A stretch of 64,000 nucleotides of DNA from Desmodesmus armatus (lineage: Eukaryota > Chlorophyta > Chlorophyceae > Sphaeropleales > Scenedesmaceae), in contig VIIQ02000071.1 of NCBI GenBank assembly GCA_007449985.2, positions 186,001 to 250,000 of the forward strand, read 5' to 3'. A model generated the notes under the pieces. That model was not told the DNA's origin, did no database searches, and saw only the letters and a list, made by a program, of their open reading frames with translations. The translations under genes were made by a program, and so were the position numbers. This document shows positions 45,798 through 56,900 of this stretch, piece after piece. Position 1 is the first letter of the stretch. Each line of letters starts with the position of its first letter.

Positions 45798-46765
45798 TCA
45801 TGGTGTCACCCAAAAAGCCTGCCTACTGCCACCACTGTGGCCACCTGCAATGTACTCGACAGCACTCTGCAAGTCCACATTTGGGTTGCACCTCTTCACT
45901 GAGGAATGAATCTCATCAACTTGAAAACCCATCCACTCTTTGCATTTACCAGCACGAGCTACTGCCTTGAAGGTGTACTCCCCTTTGTCGGCTGTGCTGC
46001 GCACAGTGGGGACAAGTTGGAACTGCTGGTTGGGACCCGCTGAATCCCACAGGTAGATTTCTGGCCCCTTGTCACATCCACGCACACTCAGATACTTCTT
46101 GCAGCGGTAGTTGGAGATGTAGAAGGTGTCGTTGCTGCCAGGCACCAGATTGAACGTCCAGTCCTTGTTGAATCCTGCAACCAGATCTTGGAAGACTGGC
46201 CTGACCATGTTATCGCAGGATGGTGCTGACAGGTACTTGTTGGGGCACAGTGGGTAACTCTGCATATTCCAGGATGTGATGGTGTAGGTACTCTTGTCTT
46301 TTGGGACTGCGGCAGGAGGGCACATGGCAGCGCAAGGACGATGCGCAGGCAGCAGGGGGGGGGGGGGAGGTGCTACCTTCAGGAGTCCTGCAGTCTGCAC
46401 AGCTGCTGGTGTTCATGTTCATGACCCTGCGGGTGTGCTTTCACCAGGCAAGCCTCAAGCTCCAGGTGCCATGCACAACGTGTATGTCTGTGACCAAGTG
46501 ATCCTGGTCGCTATTCAGCTGTAAATGTACGAGCACTGATCAATGGACAACAGGTTTATGTGGACCTGTGGACCCACAGACCCTTGGGTCCTCGTTTGCC
46601 ATCAACAGCTGCACTGCACGCCATCAACGGTCGATGGAAGAACACCATGCTGACCTGTCGACACACCCCTTGACACTTACGGTGGTTCTCACGACCGCAG
46701 TTTACAAGCATCAGCGAGCCAAAGACGCACAGCAAGGCGATGTAAGCCTGGCGAGAGGCAGCCAT
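45798..46765 (-). CDS. Small secreted protein with a ricin-B-type beta-trefoil domain
   Basis: Two exons: 46765-46681 and 46306-45798. They total 594 nt and 197 residues with closed phase. Exon 1 codes a signal peptide (MAASRQAYIALLCVFGSLML, then VNC). Exon 2 codes one domain with YTITSWNMQSYPLCPNKYLS, WTFNLVPGSNDTFYISNYRC, KKYLSVRGCDKGPEIYLWD, NQQFQLVP and KCKEWMGFQV. Repeats built on "C.kYLs" and a QxF/QxW-like NQQFQLVP are the pattern of ricin-B-like beta-trefoils, which usually bind sugars. Several Cys suggest disulphides. There is only the lectin-like domain and no toxic catalytic chain, so nothing suggests a toxin. It is probably extracellular or wall-bound. The C-terminal 35 residues are less conserved-looking and could include an unspliced intron. 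Confidence 0.72.
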
Positions 46766-47428
46766 GGTTGAGCTGAAGGTGTTGCGTAAAGCCCTTAAGG
46801 GCCACGAGTCTCCAGGGTAGTTGGTCGCAAAGTGCACTGCGAGGATGATTTCTACAAAGTTCAGGCAGTTTTCATGCGGTCGGGACAGTGGCGTGCCAGG
46901 TGGCGTTCAATCGACCTGCAACAAGCCCGAAGGCGGTCGCTGGCATGCACGGTTAACCGACGACTTGCTCGCTATCGAGCGATACAGTCGCAGCGCGTAG
47001 ATCAAGGTGAGTGCTGAAAATTGGAACTCGCATGATGGCAGCAACCAAACTGAGCAGTGCAGCACGGATTTTCTGCTGGATCTGCTGTCAGGTGTCATGA
47101 TTGCAGTCACCTGCTGCAGTGACAAGTGTGCTCCAAGGCTGCATACATTCATTTCGTTCCAGATATGCAGTGTTGCATACACCAGCTCTGAATTAATCTC
47201 AACAACCGGCCAGGACTGCACAAGCATTTGCCAAAGACCTTGCCAAAGACCTCGCAAACATCTGGTGTGCACAGACAACTCAGTCGTCACAGTCTGCAAC
47301 TGCTGCAGTCACAAATAACCCGTCTTGCCCTGCCACAACAACCAACGACTCTCAACCTTGATAGCACAACTAAGGTCATGTACACCATGCTAGCCGCTCG
47401 CCGCGCTCTCACCATCATGCAAGCTACA
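46766..47428. other. Intergenic region between two minus-strand genes
   Basis: 663 bases between the BAG6-like stop (47429) and the start of the beta-trefoil gene (46765). It must hold the 3' end of the first and the promoter of the second. I see no clear signal. Confidence 0.4.
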
Positions 47429-50400
47429 TCAGACTGGCAGTCCGGGGATGATCCCCCTCCTGCCAGCAGTGGGGGCACCAGCCTGGTACACCCCACTCAG
47501 TGGGCCCCTGCCCTGCATTGCCGCCAGCGCCTGCGCCCTCTCATCTTCACCCAGCACCCTCCTCCACTCAGCGGCCACATCAGCAGGCAACTCCTGCTCC
47601 AGGTCATCATGCTGGCTACAACTGTCGCACTCCTGGCCCCACTGCCGCCTGGTCCACCCATGCCTGGCCCAAGCAGACCACCTAGCAGGCCCCTAGGCCG
47701 CCAGCACCTCCTGCACCCCCCGCCCCCACCCAGCACTGCATTGGCCACGCCACTGATCAAGGGCTGCATTGCAGGGTCGCTGGCGATCTGGCCAGCCATC
47801 TGCAGCAGCCCACCCATGCCTCCTGCACCCCCACCACCGCCGCCACCCCCGCCCAACATACCACCCATCATCTGCATCAGACCTGACAGATCCCCAGCAC
47901 CCCCTGCCGCACCACCACCCCCTGGTACTGCCTGCCGCGTCTGCTGCTGCTGGCCGCCGCTGCCAGCCGCACTCCTGCCGCCCCACCCATCATCATCTGC
48001 ATCAGGGCCCCAGATCCCCACCACCCCCTGCAGCACCACCACTCCTGGCGCTGCCTGCCGCGGCTGCTGCTGCTGGCCGCCGCTGCCAGACGCCCCTCCT
48101 GCTGCCCCACCCATCATCATCTGCATCAGGGCCCCTAGGTCAGGGGGTGGAGCACCCTACCAGCAGCACCAGGGGCGGGCACAGCTGGCCTCGCCGCTCC
48201 AGCACTGCTGCTGCCACCTGCTGCTGCTGAGCTGCCTGCGCCTCCCGCTGCTGCTGCTGCTGGTGACGCGTCTGCTGCCGCTCCAGTCTCAGCACCGGCT
48301 GCGCCCTGGGCCTTGCGCTTGGCAGGCAGGGCCCTGACCTCAGGCCTGCCCCTAGGCCAAGGCCCCTGGGTCCCCCACTGCCACTACTGCTGGAGCCTGC
48401 CTCAGCACCACCTGCTGCTGCTGCTGCTGGAGGTGCTGCTGCTGCTGCAGGTGCTGGAGGTGCTGATGCTGCTGGAGTGGCAGCAGCAGCTGCAGCAGCC
48501 TGCCCTGCTGCCGCCGCTGCATTTGCCGCCTCGTGGGCAGCGGTGGCAGCAGTGGCAGCCGCCGCATTGGCAGCAGCAGCGCTGCTGGCTGCTGCCCGTG
48601 CAGCTGCACCCAGCACGTCACCCAGTGGCTGCATATGCGGCAGCAGCACGTGCTGCACCGCTGCTGCTATGTCAATGGCATTCACCTGGCGGCCCGACTC
48701 CCTCTCCACTTCCTGCAGCCGCTGCTCAATGCCGCTCAGGTTGCGGTTCAGGGTTTCTGTCACAGAGGTCAAAACCCTGCCGACTGTGCCTGACACTGTC
48801 TGAGCTGCCACATTGGCAGCAGTGGAAGAGGCTTGCTGAAACTGGCCAGAGGAGATCGAGCCCCTGCCGGTACGTACTGCTCCCGCCACATCAGCACTGA
48901 CACGCTCGATCACTGGCGCCAAGATGAGGTAAGTGCTGCTGCCACCATCTGTGCTACCTGCGCACTGCTGGTGCTGCTGCTGCGGCTGGCGCTGCGCCTG
49001 CCACACCCCCAGCAGCAGCAGCAGCAGCAGGTGCAGGCTGGCCGGCAGCAGCGGCGGCTGGTGCGTTGCTGCCAGCAGCGATGCCTGTGCCAAGTCCTGT
49101 GAGGACTGTGTTGGTCAGGCGGCCGGCAAACTGCAGGACATCTGCTGGGTTGCTGAAGTCTGGTAGGGCCAGGCTGACAGGGCGACCTGCAGGCAGCAGC
49201 ATGCAAGATGGTGTTTTCAAGGGACTGTAGCGCACATGCAAACACCTGGACTACCTGTACGCCAATCAGGCCATCTTGCTGGCTTGATGCAGACAGATAT
49301 CACAATAGGCAGCGCCCTGCACAGCTATCCCAAGTCCGACTTCACGCGACGCAACATGGCTAAAAGGCATGCTGCGCTACTGACTCCCGCCAGAAACAAC
49401 CACAAGGCCGCCGCAACAGGGAACCACCAGCCGGGGAGGCCGGAAGCACCCACATACCTGCATTCCTGTCGCCTCCCATGCCAGGTGGCAGCTGGGGGTA
49501 CAGGGTAGGGAAGGCCGGTGCCAGCCTCCCAGCAGCAGTCCCCCTGCCCTCATCCTGCTGCAGCACTGCTGCTGTGTTGGCTGTAAGCAGGGGGTTGCTG
49601 CCGGCCAGCTCCACACTGCTGGCAGAGGCTGCCCTGGCCAGCTCAACGAGGAGGGCTGCTGCTGCCTGCAGCTGGCCGCTGACACGGCTAAGAGCTTGGG
49701 AGGCCTGCAAGCGCAGGTTTGAAAAAAACCAGGATTCAAAGACAAAGACAGCAGCTGCAGCTAAAAGGAAACTACCCAAGCTGTGCACACATGTGCCCTC
49801 CTGCATAGGATGCCTTGGGGTGCCTCTGCTGAGGACTAGTAGCCTGGAGGAGGCAGCAAACCAACAGTTGGGGCAGCAGCATGACAGAAAGCACACTATC
49901 AGCACCTCAGCCATGCCCATGCCCTGCCACCGTGCCCCAGCGATGGATCCCGTCCACATCAATGCACGCAAGGCCTGGCCTGCAGTTACTCACCTCAGCC
50001 ACATTCACACCCTGCTGCTGTGCCAGGCCCGCCAGCTGCTGTGCCCCCTGGGTCAGGTTGGCAGCCAGGGGGCCGGTCAGGTAGGCCTGGGTGCGGGTCA
50101 GCAGGAGACCCAGCGCCGCCAGCACAAGCTGCATGTGGGGGTAGGTGCCAGCAGTACCTGCAGGAGAGGTGGGGCGCACATGTGACGCATGCGTGAAGCC
50201 AAGGTCAGGAGATAGGTAGGTGTGCATGAGCGCAGGCGAGGGCAAGGCAAAATGGCATCCACGTCGAGCTACGCGCGCTGAACAGGAAGCTGTGGGCACT
50301 GTAAACAGTCACCAAAGGTCCCAGCTGGCATGTAAAGACGAGTAAAGACACAGTGCAGATGTTCTTCTAGACAAAAACAAACACAAAAGCCACTTGCTGG

Positions 50401-52620
50401 AAGGCAACAGGTGTGCGATGCTGCAGCTGGTGTGTCCCTACCTGCACCAGCTGCCGTTGCTCCAGTTGCCGCTGCTGTGCTGGCTGCTGCTGCTAGCTGG
50501 GCCTGCTGCCCTGCTGTGAGGGGCTGGCCAGACAGGATGTGGCGCAAGGCGGCTGTCAAGGCGCTCTGAAGCTGCAGGGTGCCTGCAGCAGCAACATCAG
50601 ATGCAAAATCCTTAACACTGGGCGATCTCCATAACAGCACACGCTGCTGTAGCTGTCAATTGCATGACGTGTGAACCTGCCCTTGACCTAGAAGTAAGAA
50701 GGCCTGTCAGCCGTCCAGCAAAAATACACTGAAAACAAGACGCCCTCACACTCATAGGCGCCTGCCCCCCCCCCCCCCAATGCTACATATATGCAGCCTG
50801 TCTTGAGACACTGCAAGCTTTCATCCATCCCATTTTGCTAATCTCAGGGAACCGCTGCAACCCTGGCACACTCGAAAGCAAGCCCTCCCACCTGTTGTCC
50901 CTCCCAAGGCGAGTGAGGTCACAGGCATGGCCACATCAGCACCAGCGCCAGGCTGGCTCTGCAGCTGCTGCAGGAAGTCAGCGATGCTCTGCAGCAAGTG
51001 GGTGGGCTGTGGCCCCTGGCCTTGCTGCCCTGCAGCCCCTGCTGCTGCTGCTGCTCCAGCGCCTGCTGCTGGGGGTGGGCCCATGTTGCCCAGGGCACTG
51101 AACACACCTTGGAGCAACTGCAGGATCAGTGAAAGCAGAGAAAATGCAGGGCTCATCAGGCATTTCAGCAAGCAGAAGCTGACAGCCAAGGGACAACACC
51201 GTCAACTGCAATGGGTGCAGCCCACAGCTGCCGCAGGACCAGACAGGGTTGCCAGCAGCAGCAAGACTCCAGGAGCGGGGTTGAACTGTTCAGTGCACTG
51301 AAGAGTGCAAGACAGGGTTCCGCCGCAGCTAGCCCTGCTGGCATAGCAGACAGCGTGCACATCCTGCCCACGCAGGTGCACCTCTCGTCACTGTAACTAA
51401 TATTGCACAGATCAGGCACGGCCTCAACACCCTGCAGGGAGCCAAAGAGGCCCAGGGTGACCGATGGGATTGCACAAGACGCCCGCCAAGGTGATTGCTG
51501 TGTGGTGAGCAGCACAGCACTGTGCTAAAATCTGGCACCTGTTGTTTTGAACACCATAACACTTGCTGGCATTCACCCATGACAAATGCACGCAGATGAA
51601 CGTTGCATTTGCACATAACAACAGCTGTCCCCCACTTACGCTGTTGAAGTCAGGTGCTCCCCTGGCTCCAGCTGCTGTGGCTCCTGCGCCAGCTGCTGTT
51701 GGTGCTGCTCCCCCTGCTGCACTGTCAGATCGCTCAATCAGGTGGATGCTGTGGCCATCCTCAATGCCTGCGGCAAACAAACATCAGAGAGCCCACATAC
51801 TTTAGCTGCTTGGTGCAGAGGCAGGGTGCACTCCATGTGCGCGCACGCCAGGCAGCAACTCATGTCAGCTCAGCGCTGCGTGCACACCCTTGATGACATG
51901 CAAGTAGCAGATCACAACATGCTGCTGCTTGTATAGAGATGATGTATGATCCAGCTGCTTGTATGAGCAGCAAACACTGCAAAGCCTTTAGCTCTGAAAA
52001 GTGCTGGGGGGTGGATGGTTTGGGTGACTCCTGAGTTCGTCACCCACCTAGTTCCTGCAGTGAGCTGTCGTCTCTCAGCACGCGGCCCCTGAAGATCAGG
52101 CGCTGCCTGGTGGCTGGGATGTTTGTCAAAGCTTCCAGAACCAACTTCACTTCACTGCAAAGGGTCTGCAAAGACAACAGAGAGCACATCAGTGTGGCAG
52201 GGTGACAACACAACAGGTGTGAGCACACCGACCGCGATGGGGGGCCCATTGCCACACAAGCGGATGCACGTTGTATGTAAAAGCCACCCATACCAGGTGG
52301 CGCGTTTGATACATGTGCATGCACGCACTCTGGATTGGCCAGCCCTGTCTAGCTGCTGCAGTTATGGCACTAGAACAGCCATGGCCTGAACAGCCATGCC
52401 TCTCGCAGCTGCTCGGCACTTGTGCGTGCAGCACAAACTTGTAACAAAACAAGCCATTTGCTCATGCATGCTGCGCTGATGCAGCCTGTCGATGAACATC
52501 AACAGCCTGGATCATTCTGCATGAACGGAGCCTCTGGCAACTCACCGACGCATCTAACTCCAGGTCCTGCACACTTTGATCCAAAAGCTTTACTTTGAAC
52601 TTGATGTCTCTGCCGGCCAT
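47429..52620 (-). CDS. BAG6: BAG6/Scythe-like protein with N-terminal ubiquitin-like domain
   Basis: Exons: 52620-52546, 52165-52048, 51767-51640, 51117-50892, 50582-50442, 50157-49994, 49704-49458, 49186-47429. Residues 1 to about 78 form a ubiquitin-like domain (KFKVKLLDQSVQDLELDAS, RQRLIFRGRVLRDDSSLQEL, IEDGHSIHLIER). The rest is Ala/Gln/Gly-rich with short conserved helices: LLQSIADFLQQLQ, SALTAALRHILSGQPLTAG, VLQFAGRLTNTVLTGL, LAPVIERVSADVAGAV, a basic AKRKAQG (possible nuclear signal), repeated DLGALMQMMMGGAAGG, LLQMAGQIASDPAMQPLISG and a C-terminal block LPADVAAEWRRVLGEDERAQ resembling the BAG-like end of BAG6. BAG6 chaperones mislocalised and tail-anchored proteins. Exon 8 cannot be read in one frame: added bases are needed at about 48372-48376, 48155-48157, 48042-48045, 48005-48013, 47967-47975 and 47635-47640, and the frame also changes at about 48920-48970. 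The C-terminus is nevertheless intact to the stop at 47429. Confidence 0.72.
50765..50778 (+). repeat. Poly-C tract C14 in intron 4 of the BAG6-like gene
   Basis: 14 consecutive C (poly-G in the transcript) between the exons at 50892 and 50582. Confidence 0.8.
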
Positions 52621-53937
52621 TGTGCTGCTGGGCGAATGCCTCTATGGATCTGGTCAGGCTGTTGCAGCAGCAAACGGGTTGAGGTGTGTTGGCTTGGAGA
52701 ATGCAACCAAAGTCGTGGCAACTTACAATTGTGTGCCCAAGGGTGATTAGAGCCCTCTACTCCTGCCCCTGCAACCATGTCATTGACAAGCTCCCTGCTG
52801 TTGTAACAGTGTCAGTGACAAGCTACCTGCTGCCATCCCTGGCGTCATTGGCGGTGCAGTGCCCCAGCCCTGCATGAAGGCAGGTGAGAAATTGCCTCAG
52901 CAATGACGGCAGATGCGGAAGAAGATGAACTCCTCACTGTCCTTGTGCAGGCATGGGCACCTACATTGCTGGAGCATGGGACATCAACGTCGAGCTGCTG
53001 CAGAAGAGCAGCACCAGCTGCAGTTTGGCAGCGCAGAGGCAGCCTCGTGGTTGTGCAGGGTGCAGCACCTAGCGTATAAGCTGGAGAAGCTGTCCACATA
53101 ACCCAAAGCAGTACTCTGACAGTCGCATTCAATGATTGGGCGACATGGCTTGCAGGACCGGCCATCATCGTCAGCTATACTGCTTGCTCTGTAACAGGCA
53201 GCATCACGCCATAACGACACAACAGCACCCGGACTCCAACAGACGACAGCACAAGGACCTGCCAGGCTGGGCTCAGGCAACACGCACCCAACCTGGACAC
53301 GGCACGCGCACACGCTGCCACTAGCCCGCGCACATTTGGTAAGCAAACTCCGTCAAGCTTAACCCTGGGCTGGGGTACTACAACCCGCGGCACCAATCAT
53401 TGTCTGAATCTGTGGCACTGGGCACCTGAAGTCACCCCCCCCCCCCCACCCCCACCCCACCCCCAAGTCTTGCTCCCCTCCCCCCCCCCCCCCCCCCGGC
53501 CTCCGCGCCGGCACCACCAAGTGTTCTCTTGTATCTCCCACCCCTTTGACCCCTTTGACCCCTTTGACCCCACTTCCCAACCATTGCTGTACGGGCCGCA
53601 CACTCTCCCCCAGTGCGCTCCTGGCTGCCCTGTGCTGGGACCCACCAGGCCAAAGCGCACAAGTCATGTCTGCACAGCTACACGAATCTCCCGTTCAACG
53701 TTGGACTCGAAATTAATGGAATTGAGATTGTGCTTACACGTACCTAGTGTTTGCACACTACCGCGAAGTCGAAGACATCCCGACCAGCGACGGCCGTTGA
53801 CGAAGGTCCAGTCAACGTTGGATGCGGTTCCGAAATCAGCACAATTGTCAGTTCTGTAATGTTTCCTGTTTGCCAATCACCCTAGGCTTGCGTGCTTATT
53901 GTAGTAGCGTGCTGTTTGGCTGTAAACGGAGAGACAA
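52621..53937. promoter_or_regulatory. Divergent promoter region between the BAG6-like and phospholipase genes
   Basis: 1.3 kb between the start codons at 52620 (leftward) and 53938 (rightward). It contains C13 at 53435-53447, C18 at 53480-53497 and three copies of CCCCTTTGA at 53541-53567. Near the right-hand gene a direct repeat TCAACGTTGGA occurs at about 53695 and 53812. No coding signal seen. Confidence 0.45.
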
Positions 53938-56900
53938 ATGGCGCATACTCGGGTGCTTATTGCATTTGTCCTTCTGGTTGCTGGGAGATGCTGCTTCGCC
54001 ATCGGGCCCAATGTTTATAAACCAAAATCCCCCCTGCATGTCAATGCATTCGTGGGGTCCAATGAGAGCTGGTTCTCATACCCTGAGGCCAGCAGCGGCA
54101 GCAGCTACACATTGCCAACTGTCACGTCCAGGCCCAGGTTTGGAATTGCCGTATCTGGTGGTGGTCTGAGGGCTGCTACACTGGGCCTGGGTTGGCTGAG
54201 AGGACTCCATCAGGTGAAGCATGCAGAGCGGGTTCTGTGTGGTGCGGCGCTCTGTGGCACAAGCATTGCCAACTTGGCAGTGCTGCTGAGCAGCAAAGCA
54301 TCTCCAAGAGCGTGCGCTGTTGCTACGACTCGCATCCGATGCGAGGCCTTGCGGGCGGCCTTGCAGGCTCAAGCAGTAGGTGGTTCCTCAGGTGCACATG
54401 AGCAGCGTGGCCGGTCCCAGATACCTCAAAGTTGCACTGCAGCATAGGTTTGTTCGCATCACATGACAAGCATGCATGCATGGTCACTGCCGCTGCACAT
54501 GTTGGTCTCTGCTGGGTTGCAGCTGGGCGTCACTGATGGAGCGCGCTACATGGCATCAAACTCTGGTGGAAGCTGGCTCAACACAGCATTCTCCTTCCAA
54601 GACAAGGTGCGCCCACACGGCCTTGGTGGCACCTCAATTTGCTCTTGCCAGCTGCGCCCACTGAGTGTCGCACCAGTTCACATGAATGCAAGGCATGCTT
54701 CAAGCGTTGTGTCTCACCCAGCAGTATGCAGTCAACCGTTGAACATTATGCAGTGCAGCAGTAGCAGGTCACACTTCAGCAGGTCAGTGAATGGACTCCC
54801 GCGCACTCACTGTATACGGTTTGGTGATCTGCAGTATCCAAATGCAGTTTTCCTGGGCGCGTACATCACACCAAGCCAGCTGACGCTGGACAGCCTGGCA
54901 GAGCCTGCGCCACCAGAGTCCTTCGAGGCCGCCATCACCAATACAGAACTGCTGGGACCAGGGGTGCAAGGTGTGCAGGCAATCGAATTTGTGCTAAGGC
55001 CCATAGAAATGTGACATTTCAGCCGCTCAGCCGCTCAAGTTGAACATTGCAGTGAGCAACCTTGCATGTTGCGGCTGCTGTGACAGTCACAGCGGCAGCT
55101 CCTGCTGGATGCACTGGCAGGGAGCTTTCACTCTGCAGATGCCGTGCTGTGTTGCTGTCTTGTTGGCTTGCAGCTGCCTTGGAGGATGCTCTCAGAAGCC
55201 TGAGGAGGGGCGAGCAGCTGGGAGTTGGCGCCTGGAGTCAGAATGTGGGTGCCAATGTCATGGCATGAGGTTGCCAACCAGTGCCACTCCTCAGCGCCTC
55301 AATGTGGTTGCTTCAACCCCTTGTGTCACGCAGTGTTGACACAACAGTGTTGACAGCAGTGCTAGTGTGGTCATTGTTCATGCAGGGCCGGCGCAAAGAT
55401 GCCATACAGTCGCGTGCATGACAGGGCTGGACGAACCACATCCCTTGCTGCTGCCGCAGATCGGCACCGCCTTCCTTGAGCCCTATGACCTCAACAGCGA
55501 CAAGTCGACGTTCACCGCTACAGGTACAGCAGGGCCTGTGCACCAAGCCCTGCAGGACCTTGATCCTGAGGAAGTCAAGGTGTACCGCTACTCCCCACAG
55601 AATCCAATTGATACTGCAGTATCATCAGCTGATGGCACCAGCACCGCCAGTGGGACGAATGTCAGTGGCACAGCCAACAATACCAGGTACGGCCGTGGTG
55701 CAGTGCCGCCAGCTGCTGTGTTTGGACACCAACGCTTGGCAGACTGCTTCAGTGACTGTATCAATGCGCAAGCTCTTGCAATTGCATATGCTGGTCATTG
55801 TCAACAGCTGTGCCACATGATAAGCTCTTTGTGCAAACGTGCTCCGCCAATCATTGGCTGGCAGCTTGCAATTGACCTTACCTTGAATGCACTGTCCTTG
55901 CAGGGCGTACCGGCCTTTCCCCATCATTCTGGGTGCCATTATGCTGCTGGACACACCGTCAATCTTCCATCCTGTTGAGGTAGGGTGGCAGTGCTTGTGA
56001 CAGTTGCTGATGTGGCGTTACTAACGCCATATTAGCACTTGCTCATGCAGGGCTGGCAGCCGCTGCTCAAGTTGAGCTGCTGGGTATGCACACTGCCAGT
56101 GTGCAGCTGACATTCTACTTCAGGGCCAGCCAATCAACCTCTGCGTGCCCTTGATGTTTTTGAACACTTGGGTTGAGCACTCAGTGCTTGCGGCGCAAGC
56201 TGTGATGAAGAGTGGCACAGCCTGCACACTGCCACCAGCAGGTTTTGCCAAATTTTGCTTTCTTTTGGACAGTGTGAAAGGGTATGACATGCACATGGCG
56301 TCATATAGCAATCATGCTGTGTTTGTTGCTGTCATGCAGTTCACGCCACTGTATGTTGGAGTCCCTCCTTTCTTCGACAGCAACCCATCCATTGGTGGTG
56401 GGTTTGTTGACCCGGTGAGACTGGGCACTCAGATCCTGCGGCTGTAGCCGTGCCTGCATCATGCAGCAACTTGGGACTGGACGTCTGCCGCAGACATGTG
56501 ACATGTGACATGCGGCCGCCGCACACACATGATGTGTACACTAAGATCAAGCTGTTGTAGCCCTAGGGCCTGCAGCATCCGTGCCCTACAAGTATTACTA
56601 CGTCCCTACTTCCCTGCTATCCTATGAAGCATCATCGGGTAAAACGGGACAGTAGTGGGCCTATTGAGGACCTGCGTAATACGTCCGTGGCTGCATCAAA
56701 CCACTCACGTCACACATTTTGTGCTGGTGGTGGTCACCATACCAAGACAGCGGTAGGGCTATGATGCTCACTGAGCCGGCGGCTTCAGAGATACATGTGA
56801 CCCTGCCCTCTGCAGGTGGCGTTCAACAGCCCAGCCCCACAGCCCACCCCACAGCTGCCACCCACCCTCTTGAAGGCTTTTGCTGCAAATCAATCAGCTG

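Noticed and set aside
45798..46765. Ricin-like toxin
   Set aside because: Only a beta-trefoil lectin-type domain is present; there is no ribosome-inactivating chain or fusion.
47228..48337. 369-codon Pro-rich plus-strand frame
   Set aside because: It is antisense to the Gly/Gln/Ala-rich 3' exon of the BAG6-like gene, whose minus-strand reading has conserved motifs.
48922..48930. Perfect GAG-GTAAGT donor consensus on the plus strand
   Set aside because: It is antisense within the BAG6-like exon, with no plus-strand exon leading to it.
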